A stretch of 64,000 nucleotides of DNA from Streptomyces sp. 846.5 (GTDB taxonomy: Bacteria > Actinomycetota > Actinomycetes > Streptomycetales > Streptomycetaceae). How positions within the stretch are numbered: the stretch's first letter is position 1; every line of letters begins with the position of its first letter. This document shows positions 1-8,421 of the stretch, piece after piece. Position numbers and translations under genes: made by a program. The stretch covers positions 62,001-126,000 of the forward strand of contig NZ_SOBN01000002.1 of the NCBI RefSeq assembly GCF_004365705.1, given 5' to 3'. Below the pieces are notes generated by a model. That model had not been told where the DNA came from, did no database searches, and saw nothing but the letters and a program-made list of their open reading frames with translations.

Positions 1-993
1 GCCGTCGGGGTTGGCCAGGGCCTGCCCCAGGGTCTCCAGGCCGGAGTGTCCCAGCCGCCACCACACCTGTCCGAGCGGGCCGTGCTGCTGGAGCCGGTCC
101 AAGGTGGTGACCACGATCGGGATGGCGTGCTGGTAGTCGGTGTAGTTCGCGTAGCGGGTGTCGCCCTCCCAGTACGGGCGGGCCAGGTCGCGCATCGCCT
201 TCATGCGGTTGCGCAGCACGGTGTCGCTGGCGCCGGTGAACACCACCGCGATCGGCGGGTAGCCGGCGCGGATCGGGTCGCCGTAGGCCAGCTGCCAGGC
301 CGGGACCAGTTTGGTGGTCTTGGTGTAGGAGTCGGGGTCGGCGACTTTGATCTGGTGGGCGAAGTAGGCGGCGTAGCGCTCGAACTTCGCGGCGAGGATG
401 TGTGGGGCCTCGGTGGCGCGGTCGACTTCGACCAGGAGCACCGGCAGCTGGTGTTCGGGGGCGCGTAGGACGGCGTCGGCCTGGGCGCGGCGCTTGTTCG
501 GGGCCTCATGGACCACCTCGGTGGTCCACGACAGGATCGTGCCCATACCCGGCCCGGGGTCCTGATTGGTGCCGCCGGTGAGGAACGCCAGGACCGTCTC
601 GTTGACCGCCATCGCGTGCGGGGCCCCCGAGCGACCGGCGCCGCGGGCGATGTTCCCGACGTCCCGGCCGGCGGGCATCACCTGCTGCGCGGCATCCCGC
701 CCGGCGGTGGTCAGGCCCCAGGTCTTGTGGCCGGTGCTGGTACGGCCCTCGGAGTGCACCAGCCTCGCGCTCTGCAGATCATTCAGCGCCGCGCGGGCGA
801 ACTTGTTCTCCTTCGCCTCGGGGCGCAGCAGCCGCCACAACTGATCGGCGGTCACCACCTTCAGCACCCCCAGCGCGGTCAGCACCTCCGCGCGGACCTT
901 CGCCGTCGACCCGGCCGCGTTCGCACGGGGCCGCTTCGTGGACGGTCTGGCCGACACCGGCGCGGCCGGGTCGGGCTCGCTCTGGTCTGCCAC
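1..993 (-). CDS. Replication-relaxation family protein, cut by window edge
   Basis: At least 331 codons are present from a GTG start at 993 and the frame stays open to the window edge, so the C-terminus is missing. The first 40 residues are hydrophilic and are followed by a winged-helix-like segment (about residues 28-75, with VTADQLWRLLRP). The middle carries the family-like stretch VLLVEVDRATEAPHILAAKF. Proteins of this family (Replic_Relax) occur on actinobacterial plasmids and integrative conjugative elements and are thought to act in replication or transfer initiation. The nearby relaxase fits such an element. The GTG start is chosen because no ATG exists in this frame upstream of the conserved part. 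Family assignment is from recognisable sequence; the exact role is inference. Confidence 0.8.
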   Translation of the reverse strand, partial: MADQSEPDPAAPVSARPSTKRPRANAAGSTAKVRAEVLTALGVLKVVTADQLWRLLRPEAKENKFARAALNDLQSARLVHSEGRTSTGHKTWGLTTAGRDAAQQVMPAGRDVGNIARGAGRSGAPHAMAVNETVLAFLTGGTNQDPGPGMGTILSWTTEVVHEAPNKRRAQADAVLRAPEHQLPVLLVEVDRATEAPHILAAKFERYAAYFAHQIKVADPDSYTKTTKLVPAWQLAYGDPIRAGYPPIAVVFTGASDTVLRNRMKAMRDLARPYWEGDTRYANYTDYQHAIPIVVTTLDRLQQHGPLGQVWWRLGHSGLETLGQALANPDG

Positions 994-1584
994 TGCTACT
1001 CCCCCGCTCCGCCCGGTGACGTCTCGATCCCGCGATCTTCTCCCACGCCACCGACATCCGTCACCCAGCTGCTTGCGTCTGCACTTGCTCCTGCGGGTCA
1101 GCCCCAGCCGATGCCCTTCGGCTCTCCTCCGCGCCTCCTCTCCGGCCGGCCACCTGGCCGGACACAGCCGCCCGCGCGGACCGCCGGGCCGCGCGGGCGC
1201 AAAGAAAAAGGAACAGCGGCTCGCGGCCGGAGAGCGAACCACGCCTGCACACCACAGACCACAACATCCATGGCCGTAGGGGTGCAGAAGGGGTTGTCAG
1301 CCCGCTTTTGATCTCGGGAAAGCGGTCCTGAGCTGCCCGGATACGCCCGATTCGACCGCAGGGCGCGGAAGGGCGGCCGGAAGCCGGGACGGAAGGGAGA
1401 ACGGAAGGACCCATGGCCGGCCCGGTGAGCACGGTGGAAGACTGGTGACTTCGCTGCGGGGCTGGGGCGGCGAGAGGACATGACACGGCGCGCCGCCCCA
1501 GCGGGTGGACCACATGGAGGATGGTCTCACCGGGACCAACGACGCCACCGGGCCGCCGTCACGGGCCGGCCGTAGGATCGGCCG
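994..1584. other. Stretch without a recognisable gene
   Basis: Overlapping open frames exist on both strands but none shows a ribosome binding site with protein-like composition; they are rich in Arg, Pro and Ala, as expected of GC-rich antisense frames. It must hold the promoter of the replication-relaxation gene, but no clear -10/-35 pair was found. Confidence 0.5.
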
Positions 1585-1856
1585 ATGCCCCACGACTCCG
1601 CCCCCGACCTCTCGCTGACCGACCGCCAGTGGGACGCCCTCGGTCAGCTCCGCCGCCTCCAGGAGCAGGGCCAGCCCGCAGGACGCGGAACACCCGGGCT
1701 GCACCTGGCAATGCTCAAGCCCCTGGCCGCCGCAGGCCTGGTCGACCTGGAGGAGACCGGAGAACAGGACCGCCGCGGCCGCCAGTGGACCGCCGGCTCA
1801 CTCAGGCCGGCCGCGACGTCCTGGACCAGGGCGACGCCGAACCCACCGAGCTCTGA
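1585..1856 (+). pseudogene. Small winged-helix-like protein, frameshifted
   Basis: Starts with ATG at 1585 (MPHDSAPDLSLTDRQWDAL) and reads well through about residue 70, then loses sense. One frame over, the sequence resumes as RLTQAGRDVLDQGDAEPTEL and stops at 1856. The joined product of about 90 residues has the helix content and the terminal LTxAGRxxL pattern of MarR/PadR-type winged helices. The frame change lies near 1795, and 272 bp is one base short of a whole number of codons, so a one-base deletion would explain it. It may be a small regulator of the adjacent mobile element; that role is inferred from position only. Confidence 0.5.
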
Positions 1857-2232
1857 CTGCCCGGCCGCCGCTGCCGCCTGGCAGGGGCGCGGGCAGGCCG
1901 TGCGCCCATGCCGGGGTGGTGACTCCGCTGCTGGTGACGGTTCCGGTGACTTCCAGGGCGGCTGCTGACTGTGCCGGTGCGGATCAGGTGGGCAGCGGGG
2001 AGTCAACCCTTGCCCAGCCTGAGGCCCCTTGCCCATTCCTCGCGAGGCTGCCCGTTTTAGGCCCCTGTCCTCACGGTTTGTCCCGATGGGGTGTCAGATC
2101 TCAGGGGTCGGGCGCGCCCTGGAGCAGACCGCGCGGCGATGGCGTGGAATCGAACGACCCAGGACCAATTGGTCCCGCGCGCCTCGATGGCGCGCGGTGC
2201 GGGCGCGGCGCACCGAGCCGCGGTGCTGGTGC

Positions 2233-2559
2233 GGTCCGCTGCGCACCGAGGCGCGCACCTGGTGCGGTCCGGTGCGCACTGAGGCGCGGTGGATGCGCAT
2301 CAAGGCGCGGTCGGCCGCGCACCGGGTGGGGTCCGGTGCGCACTGAGGCGCGCACCGGACCGGTGGAAGGGTGCGACCGGGTCGTGCGGTGCGCACCGCG
2401 CTCCTTCCGCTCCCCTTCCGTCAGCGGTGGACATTCGCAGGTCAGACAGATATCTGCGACCGCCGCACCGGTGGTGCGCACCAGTGGTGCGGTCGGTGCG
2501 CATCGACCGCACCGGTGCGCACCGCGTCGGCGTACCGGTGCGCACCGGTGCGCACCGGT
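2233..2559. repeat. GTGCGCAC repeat array (possible origin or partition/transfer site)
   Basis: Seven exact copies of the palindromic octamer GTGCGCAC lie at 2272, 2336, 2389, 2474, 2515, 2538 and 2548, with further near copies (GTGCGCAT, CTGCGCAC, CCGCGCAC). Three imperfect direct repeats of about 23 bp, beginning GGTCCGGTGCGCACTGAGG, start at 2233, 2266 and 2330. At the end, two copies of ACCGGTGCGCACCGGT overlap by six bases. No convincing gene covers this DNA. Arrays like this next to replication and relaxase genes suggest an iteron-type origin or a transfer/partition site of the element. The repeats are seen; the function is inference. Confidence 0.65.
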
Positions 2560-2563
2560 GGGT

Positions 2564-5229
2564 TCAGCGGACCCCGCCGCCGCGGTTGTGGCCCTGGTTC
2601 TGCTGGCGCTGCTGCTGAGCCGCGCGCCGGTCCGCGGCGGCCTGCCGCGCCGCGCGCTTCTCGGACTGCGCGTGCGCGCGGGCCTCCTCCTCCCGGGCGC
2701 GCTGATCGGGGGGCATCCGCGCGCGCAGCTCCAGCTCCGCGCGCACCGTCTTCACCGCGCCGCGCGCCGCGTCGACCTTGGCGCGGTGCCGCAGGGCGCT
2801 GGGCTCGCGCTGCCCGGTGGTGCTCGCGGTGTCGGCCGCCAGGGCGGCGGCGTCCTGGTCCCGGATCTGCCGGGTGGTGAGGTGCTGGGCGTGGTCGGCG
2901 GCCTCCACCGTGGCGTGCTCGGTGGCCGCCAGCTGCTCCGCGCGCCGCATCAGCTCGGGTGCCTCTGCCCGGCTGCTGTCCGCCGCCTGCTCCAGGTCGA
3001 CGGCGCGGTCCTCCAGGAGCTTCGCGTGTACGAGCACCTGCTTGCGCGAGACCGGCCGATCCGGTCCGTCGCCGTCGCCCTGGTCCTCGCGGATGAGGCC
3101 GACGGCCTCCGGCTTCCCGTCCCTGGACATCCGCAGCCTGCCCGCCAGCTCGCGCAGCCGGCCGGCACGCTTCCTCGCCTTCGCGGCGTCGCCGCGGTCC
3201 TCGCGGGCCCGGTCCAGCAGCTCGGTGGCGTGGGAGGCCATCGCCGCCACCACCGCCAGGCACAGCCGCCGACGGCGCAGCACGGTGACGGCCTCGCCGC
3301 GGCCATCAGCGAGGGCGGCGAGCAGGAGCCCGGTGGCCTGGTCATAGTCGTCGGCTTCGGCCTGGGCGCGCTGGAGGCCGGCTTCGGCTGTGGCGAGCAG
3401 CGCGGCCAGGTCCTGGTCGCCGGTCAGGCCGTGGGCGCGTTCGCGCACCGGCGGGCCCTCGGCGACGTCGATGGTCAGCTGCTCGCCGAACAGGTCGGCC
3501 GGCGCTTCGGCCCCGCTGTCCGGGGACAGGTCGAGGTCCAGCTCCACCTGGTCGTGGTCACCGGAGTCCTGGCGGGGCGCGGGGGCCGGACGCCGCGTCT
3601 GCGGCAGGAGCGGCGGTGCGGGAACCTGGAGCGGCAGGAGCTGCTGCGGCTGGTCCTGCTCCCGCGTCCGGTCGGCCACGCCCTCGGGTATGGGCACGGT
3701 CGATGCGGTCGGGTCGTTCCAGCCGACCGGCTGACGGGAAGTGGCGACCAGGGCCTTGGGGACGCGGTGGCGCTCGGTGTCGACCCAGCTGGTCAGCGAG
3801 CGTCCGGGCAACGGGGTGAAGGCGGCGGACATCACCTGGTCGCAGATCTGCTGCGCGTGGGACAGGGAGCGCAGGCTTTCGGGGTAGGCGGCGAGGACGG
3901 CGGCCAGGACCTCGCGGCGCTCCACCCCTTTGCGGCGCACCGCCGCCCGGCGCGGCAGCCGCATCCTCGCCAGCACCTCGGCCGCGGTCGGCGGGACCGC
4001 GAGCGAGCGCGGCGGCCCGGGGGCGGTGTCGGCGAGCATCCGATCGACGTCGCCGACCACCAGTTCCGCCTCGCGGCGCCAGCTGTCCAGCAGCAGCACC
4101 GGATCCCACCGGCGGCCACGCTCGCGCTGCGCCAGGCGGGCCGCAACGACCCGGCGCTTGGCCGCACTCGCCCCGGGCCCGGCCGCCTTACGAAGCGCCC
4201 GGCTGCGCCGCGACCACAACGCGCACAGCGCCCGCGGGATGCCGACGACCTCCCACTCCCCGTGGTGCGGTCGCGCTCGAAGGTCAGCCCGAGCCGGTCG
4301 TGCAGGCGGGTGCGCAGCCGGGCCTTTGCCAGTTCGCCCAGGACGGCGATGTGCCGGCGCAGGTCCTGCCCGCTGCTGCCGAACGCCCCCCACCGGCCCC
4401 CGGGAAGCGGGATCGCGTTGATCAGGGTGATGTGCAGGTGCAGCGAGGGATCGCCCGGGTGGCCGCGGGTGGGGCGGGCCTGGGCGTGGGGGTTGACCAC
4501 CGCGAGCAGCCCCAGGCCCGGGATGTGCTGCGCCAGGTGGCCCTTGCCCTGCTCGCCGACCAGGCCGTAGCCGGCGAACACCTCCGCCGCCGCGACGACC
4601 TCGAACGCGACCTGCCGCATCTCGCGGGCGATCACGGCCGCCATCGGCGGCGGAGCCAGCGCCGCAAGCGCCGACAGCGACTTGGGGAAGTTCACCGTCA
4701 GGCCCTGCCCCAGGACGCTGACCGACTCCTTCTTGTCGCGGTTGGCCCGCGCGAACACGAGCGCCTCCGGCGGATAGAGGTCCTCCAGGAGCAGCCGGGC
4801 GTCCTTGGCCAACCGGTCCAGATCCTTGATCGGCACCAGCGGATCGGGCTTCGCCCGTGTCAGGGCGTCGGTCAGGCGGGTCCACCTGTCCCGGCTGCGC
4901 AGGGACCGCAGTAGCCCGACCGGCTCGGTGCCGCGGCCGGCCGCCAGCTCGCGCAGCGCCTTCACGAACACGACGGCGTCGACCTTCGCGTCCTTGTGCG
5001 CCACCAGCTTCGGGCGCCGCAGCACCCGCCCGGTCACCGGATGGCGGCCGTAGAGCAGCTCCTTCGCCGCCACCGGGTCCACCGGCGCCCCGGCCACCAG
5101 GCCGACCTGGTCCAGTCCGGCCCCGGCCCACACCGCCTGGCGCCCGAGCAGCCCGTGGGCGCAGCCCACGTCCCCGCGCACCCAGTACCGCACCTGACGC
5201 CCATTCCTGATCGTCGTAATCCACGCCAC
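2564..5229 (-). pseudogene. TrwC-like conjugative relaxase (MobF type), frameshifted
   Basis: The N-terminal frame starts at about 5229 with GTG (VAWITTIRNGRQVRYW, behind a GGGGGAG ribosome site; an ATG lies at 5265). It carries the relaxase features: VNFPKSLSALAALAP resembles the TrwC 'PKSVS' element, and SLHLHITLIN (about 4420-4450) holds the paired histidines of the HUH nickase motif. Sense is lost just after FERDRTT. The adjacent frame continues with GEWEVVGIPRAL and runs about 560 residues of charged, helical sequence to a stop at 2564. A run of four C at 4258-4261 (plus strand) would need a fifth base to restore one protein of about 890 residues. The enzyme would nick oriT and pilot the transferred strand. 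The break is either true inactivation or a homopolymer error. Confidence 0.75.
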
Positions 5230-5349
5230 CACAACCACTCCCCCGGCCCGGGGATCGGTGCGCATACCCAGGCGCTTGCCCAGGCCGCAGACCGGACCGA
5301 GAGGCGAGCGTCAACCCCCGACAGCCACCGCCGCAGGGACCGGCAGCGC

Positions 5350-5413
5350 AGAGTTCCACGCCCCGGAATGCTGGACGAAATGAGTCGTGCAGCATTCCGC
5401 GACACGGAATTCT
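5350..5413. promoter_or_regulatory. Concentric 64-bp dyad upstream of the relaxase (candidate oriT)
   Basis: Three nested inverted repeats share one centre: AGAGTTCC/GGAATTCT (outer, 7 of 8), CGGAATGCTG/CAGCATTCCG (10 of 10) and ACGA/TCGT (inner). The dyad begins about 120 bp in front of the relaxase start. TrwC-type relaxases usually nick beside inverted repeats close to their own gene, so this is a candidate nic region or relaxase-operon operator. The symmetry is directly visible; its role is inferred. Confidence 0.5.
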
Positions 5414-5761
5414 CCGCCCGCTACGCCCACGCCGGCGGCGTTGCCCGGTCGCCCGAGCGCGAGCCTGCTGGCGCAGCAGGCCCCGGTCGCGCGTCGTCCC
5501 CCGTGCGGGTGAAGGTGTTCCCGAAGGAGTGAGTGCAGCTGTACCCGCCAGCGCCGGGCCGCCAAGGTGTGCCCTGACACGGCAGCCCCGAGGCGGGAGC
5601 ACGAGCACGTGAGCGAGACGCTCTTCGGCATGGAGGACTTGGGGCGGCCCACGAGAGGGCGAGCAGACAACAGCCCGGTCTACTGAACGGGCTGCAGGCT
5701 GTACTTGCACGATGCTCGCGAATATCAGAGCCATGGTGCGGAACCGTGCTGCAATGGGCGC

Positions 5762-6667
5762 ATGTGCCTCGAAGAGTTCCGCGCCTTGGTAGCCCGGCAT
5801 GCCCGCTCTGACTGGACCACGGCCATCGACGGCGTCTTCCTCTCGAAAGTCGACCGGCCAGATCCTGCGGCGCCTTTCATGTCCGGCACGGTGCTCGGGC
5901 TCATCGCCCAGGGCACCAAACGCCTCGCGCTGGGCGACCGGGTCTACGAGTACGGCCCCGGGCGGTATCTGATCGCGTCTGTCGATCTGCCCGTCACGGG
6001 GCAGCTCCTGCAGGTCGAGCCCGACCAGCCCGCCCTCGGCTTCCTTCTCACGCTGGAGGCGTCCGCCGTCGCCGAACTGCTGTTGGAGGCCGGCCCTGGG
6101 GATATCCCGCACACCGGCGTAGGCGTGCCATCGGCAATCGCCGTCAGCGACGCTCCCACCGCGCTCCTGGATGCGGTGGTCAGGCTGCTGCGCCTGCTTG
6201 ACGAACCAGGTGACCGAGGCACGCTGGCGCCGCTGGTCAAACGCGAGATCCTGTGGCGGCTGATCACCGGCGAGCAGGGTGCTACGGTGCGCCAGCTCGG
6301 CCTGGCCGACAGCAGCCTCAGCCACATCTCCCGGGCCGTGCGCTGGATCCGCGAGCACTACGCGCAGCCTTTCCGCGTCGAGGATGTGGCACGCATGTCC
6401 GGCATGGGCGTCTCCGCCTTCTACCGCAACTTCCAGGCAGTGACCGCGATGAGCCCCATCCAGTTCCAGAAGCAGATCCGCCTGCAGCAGGCCCGGCTGC
6501 TGCTCGCCACCCACCCCCGCGACGTCACCGGGGTCGCCCAGCGCGTCGGCTACGACAACCCCTCGCAGTTCAGCAGGGAGTACCGCCGCCAGTTCGGCGT
6601 CCCTCCGAGCCGGGACGCGGCCGGTCTGCGGAACACCGTACGAGTCCCGCAGGGAATCCTGCCCTGA
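5762..6667 (+). CDS. AraC family transcriptional regulator
   Basis: A 301-residue protein beginning MCLEEFRALVARHA; the frame is open from an ATG at 5705, but the conserved AraC_N start favours 5762. Residues about 5-170 form the AraC-type N-terminal ligand domain (FMSGTVLGLIAQGTKRLALGD). Residues about 195-285 form the double helix-turn-helix, with FRVEDVARMSGMGVSAFYRNF and the second-half signature VAQRVGYDNPSQFSREYRRQFG. It probably controls the SDR gene 150 bp downstream, as AraC/SDR pairs of this kind are common. The inducer is unknown. Confidence 0.85.
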   Translation: MCLEEFRALVARHARSDWTTAIDGVFLSKVDRPDPAAPFMSGTVLGLIAQGTKRLALGDRVYEYGPGRYLIASVDLPVTGQLLQVEPDQPALGFLLTLEASAVAELLLEAGPGDIPHTGVGVPSAIAVSDAPTALLDAVVRLLRLLDEPGDRGTLAPLVKREILWRLITGEQGATVRQLGLADSSLSHISRAVRWIREHYAQPFRVEDVARMSGMGVSAFYRNFQAVTAMSPIQFQKQIRLQQARLLLATHPRDVTGVAQRVGYDNPSQFSREYRRQFGVPPSRDAAGLRNTVRVPQGILP

Positions 6668-6690
6668 ACACAGGGCCGCGAAGGAGGATC

Positions 6691-6735
6691 ATGCAAGAAG
6701 CAGCGAGGATAGTTCTAGCCTGCCCACTGGCTTGA
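6691..6735 (+). CDS. 14-codon ORF with strong ribosome site (possible leader peptide)
   Basis: ATG at 6691 follows a near-ideal AAGGAGGATC and reads MQEAARIVLACPLA before TGA. It lies between the AraC and SDR genes. It may be a short leader peptide, or the left-over start of an earlier downstream gene. Nothing beyond the ribosome site and the reading frame supports translation. Confidence 0.25.
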   Translation: MQEAARIVLACPLA

Positions 6736-6818
6736 GCGATGCAATGGATCTCACCGGTTCTCCTCGGAGCAGGAGAACGCCCGCAACACCAGGCCGCAGG
6801 TCTGGCACCGGAGGGGTC

Positions 6819-7730
6819 ATGAACGAAAAGTGGACGAGCGGCGACGTGCCGGCGCAGGACGGCCGACTCGCCGTGGTCACCGGCGCGAACACCGGCCTCG
6901 GCTTTGAGACCGCCCGCGTCCTCGCGGCACGCGGCGCATCGGTGGTACTGGCGGTGCGGGACGTGGAAAGGGGCAAGCAGGCCGCCACCCGGATCGCCGA
7001 CACAGCCCCGGGCGCGGACGTCATGGTCCAGCGCCTCGACCTGGCTTCCCTGGAGTCCATCCGCGCCGCCGCGCACGCCCTGCGGGCCAAGCACCAGAAA
7101 ATCGACCTGCTGATCAACAACGCCGGGGTGATGTACCCGCCCAAGCAGCTCACCCGCGACGGGTTCGAGCTGCAGTTCGGCATCAACCACCTCGGTCACT
7201 TCGCGCTCACCGGGCTGCTGATCGAGCACATGCTGCCGGTACCGGGCTCCCGCGTGGTGACGGTCAGCAGCCTCACCCACCGCGGAACCAGCATCGACTT
7301 CGACGACCTGCAGTGGGAACGCTCATACAGCCGCACGGCCGCCTACAGCCGGTCCAAACTGGCGAACCTGATGTTCACCTACGAGTTGCAGCGCCGCCTG
7401 ACCACCTCGGGCACCACCATCGCGGCCGCCGCCCACCCGGGCTTCGCCGACACCGAGCTGACGCGCAACTCGCCCGCGCCCCTGCGCGCGATCAACAGCC
7501 TCCTCGCACCGGTCATGACACAGAAGCCCGCGATGGGTGCCCTGCCCACGCTGCGCGCCGCGACCGACCCCGACGTGATCGGCGGCCAGTACTACGGCCC
7601 TGGCGGATTCCAGCAGTACAAGGGCTACCCGAAGCCTGTCGAATCCAGCGAGCAATCCCACGACCCGGCCGCCCAGCGCCGCCTGTGGACCGTCTCGCAG
7701 GAACTGACCGGAGTCACGTTCCCCGTCTGA
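6819..7730 (+). CDS. SDR family oxidoreductase
   Basis: Starts at ATG 6819 behind GGAGGGGTC; an upstream ATG at 6732 lacks such a site. The 303-residue protein shows the classical short-chain dehydrogenase plan: cofactor loop TGANTGLGFETA (about residues 19-30), LDLASLESI, NNAGVM, the catalytic Ser in VVTVSSLTHRG and YSRSKLAN with Tyr and Lys. After the active site comes AHPGFADTEL. Members close to this type are annotated as retinol-dehydrogenase or protochlorophyllide-reductase-like NAD(P)-dependent oxidoreductases. The substrate is unknown. The AraC gene upstream is the likely regulator. Confidence 0.9.
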   Translation: MNEKWTSGDVPAQDGRLAVVTGANTGLGFETARVLAARGASVVLAVRDVERGKQAATRIADTAPGADVMVQRLDLASLESIRAAAHALRAKHQKIDLLINNAGVMYPPKQLTRDGFELQFGINHLGHFALTGLLIEHMLPVPGSRVVTVSSLTHRGTSIDFDDLQWERSYSRTAAYSRSKLANLMFTYELQRRLTTSGTTIAAAAHPGFADTELTRNSPAPLRAINSLLAPVMTQKPAMGALPTLRAATDPDVIGGQYYGPGGFQQYKGYPKPVESSEQSHDPAAQRRLWTVSQELTGVTFPV

Positions 7731-8181
7731 GCGGGCACCAGCACTGCTGGATCTGTGATGGGCCGTTGATGCAATGGCGGAGGGAGCCCTGGCCTGTCGG
7801 GGCCGCCCATCGCCGGTCCCCGAGCGCGCTTACGGCGTATGAGGAACTCACATGGGCTGCACTGGCGAAGGCGGTGCAGATGGCGGCCGCTCGGACGAAC
7901 GCCTCGACCAGGGCGTGCTCCCACGGCTGGTCCAGCGAGGTGCCCAGGCTCAGGGTGAACTGCTGGACGCCGTTGCGGCCGGCTTCTTCGAACTTCGCCA
8001 GGCGGTCAGAGCATGCCTGGTCGTTGGGGCGCAAGAACGTCTGGACTACGTCGACTACCGTGCACAGGTTGGACTTACCCGCACCGTTGGGGCCCGTGAT
8101 CACGTTGAGGCCCGCATCGACGTCCAAGTGCATCCGGTGGAAGGAGAGGAAGTCCTGCGCCGCAATCGAGTCAATTCTCAA
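7714..8181 (-). pseudogene. AAA/SMC-type ATPase, N-terminal fragment
   Basis: From a TTG at 8181 the frame reads LRIDSIAAQDFLSFHRMHLD followed by the Walker A motif GPNGAGKSN. This is the typical start of RecF/SMC-like or phage-defence ATPases of 400-700 residues. Homology-like sequence stops near residue 110 (ICTAFASAAH), after which about 45 unrelated residues lead to a stop at 7714. The signature, Walker B and C-terminal half are absent, so it is a 3'-truncated remnant. The start could also lie upstream at another codon. Confidence 0.6.
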
Positions 8182-8307
8182 CGTGCTCTGCCTATCGATA
8201 GGTTGGGTGCCGATCCTCTCAGCCGAGTGTGCGTCCGGTCCTCCGGTCCGCCGTGCGCGGGATCGTGGCCGAACGGTGGTCGCTCGGTAGCTGGGGCGCG
8301 TGAACCG

Positions 8308-8338
8308 GAGCCGCCCCCGGTAGGGCCGGGGGCGGCTC
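8308..8338 (-). terminator. Strong hairpin terminator after the GH106 gene
   Basis: A perfect 13-bp stem, GAGCCGCCCCCGG with its complement, encloses the 5-base loop TAGGG. It lies about 85 bp past the stop of the GH106 gene and can also end transcription from the other side. Confidence 0.75.
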
Positions 8339-8421
8339 GGCGTTCGGTCCGGGCCGTCCACCCGCTCGACCACGGAGACGGACCGGCCCGGACCGACCGC
8401 CTCGCTCGGGGCCGCGCGGGC

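Noticed and set aside
2233..2559. CRISPR array
   Set aside because: Repeat spacing is irregular, units are palindromic and short, there are no equal unique spacers, and no cas genes occur in the window.
1916..4570. 884-codon plus-strand open frame
   Set aside because: It lies antisense to the relaxase gene and has the Arg/Gly/Leu-rich composition of a GC-rich shadow frame; no domain is visible.
4260..6514. Upstream half of the 1,316-codon minus frame
   Set aside because: Only its part below about 4260 reads as relaxase; the rest is out of frame with the relaxase N-terminus and antisense to the AraC gene.
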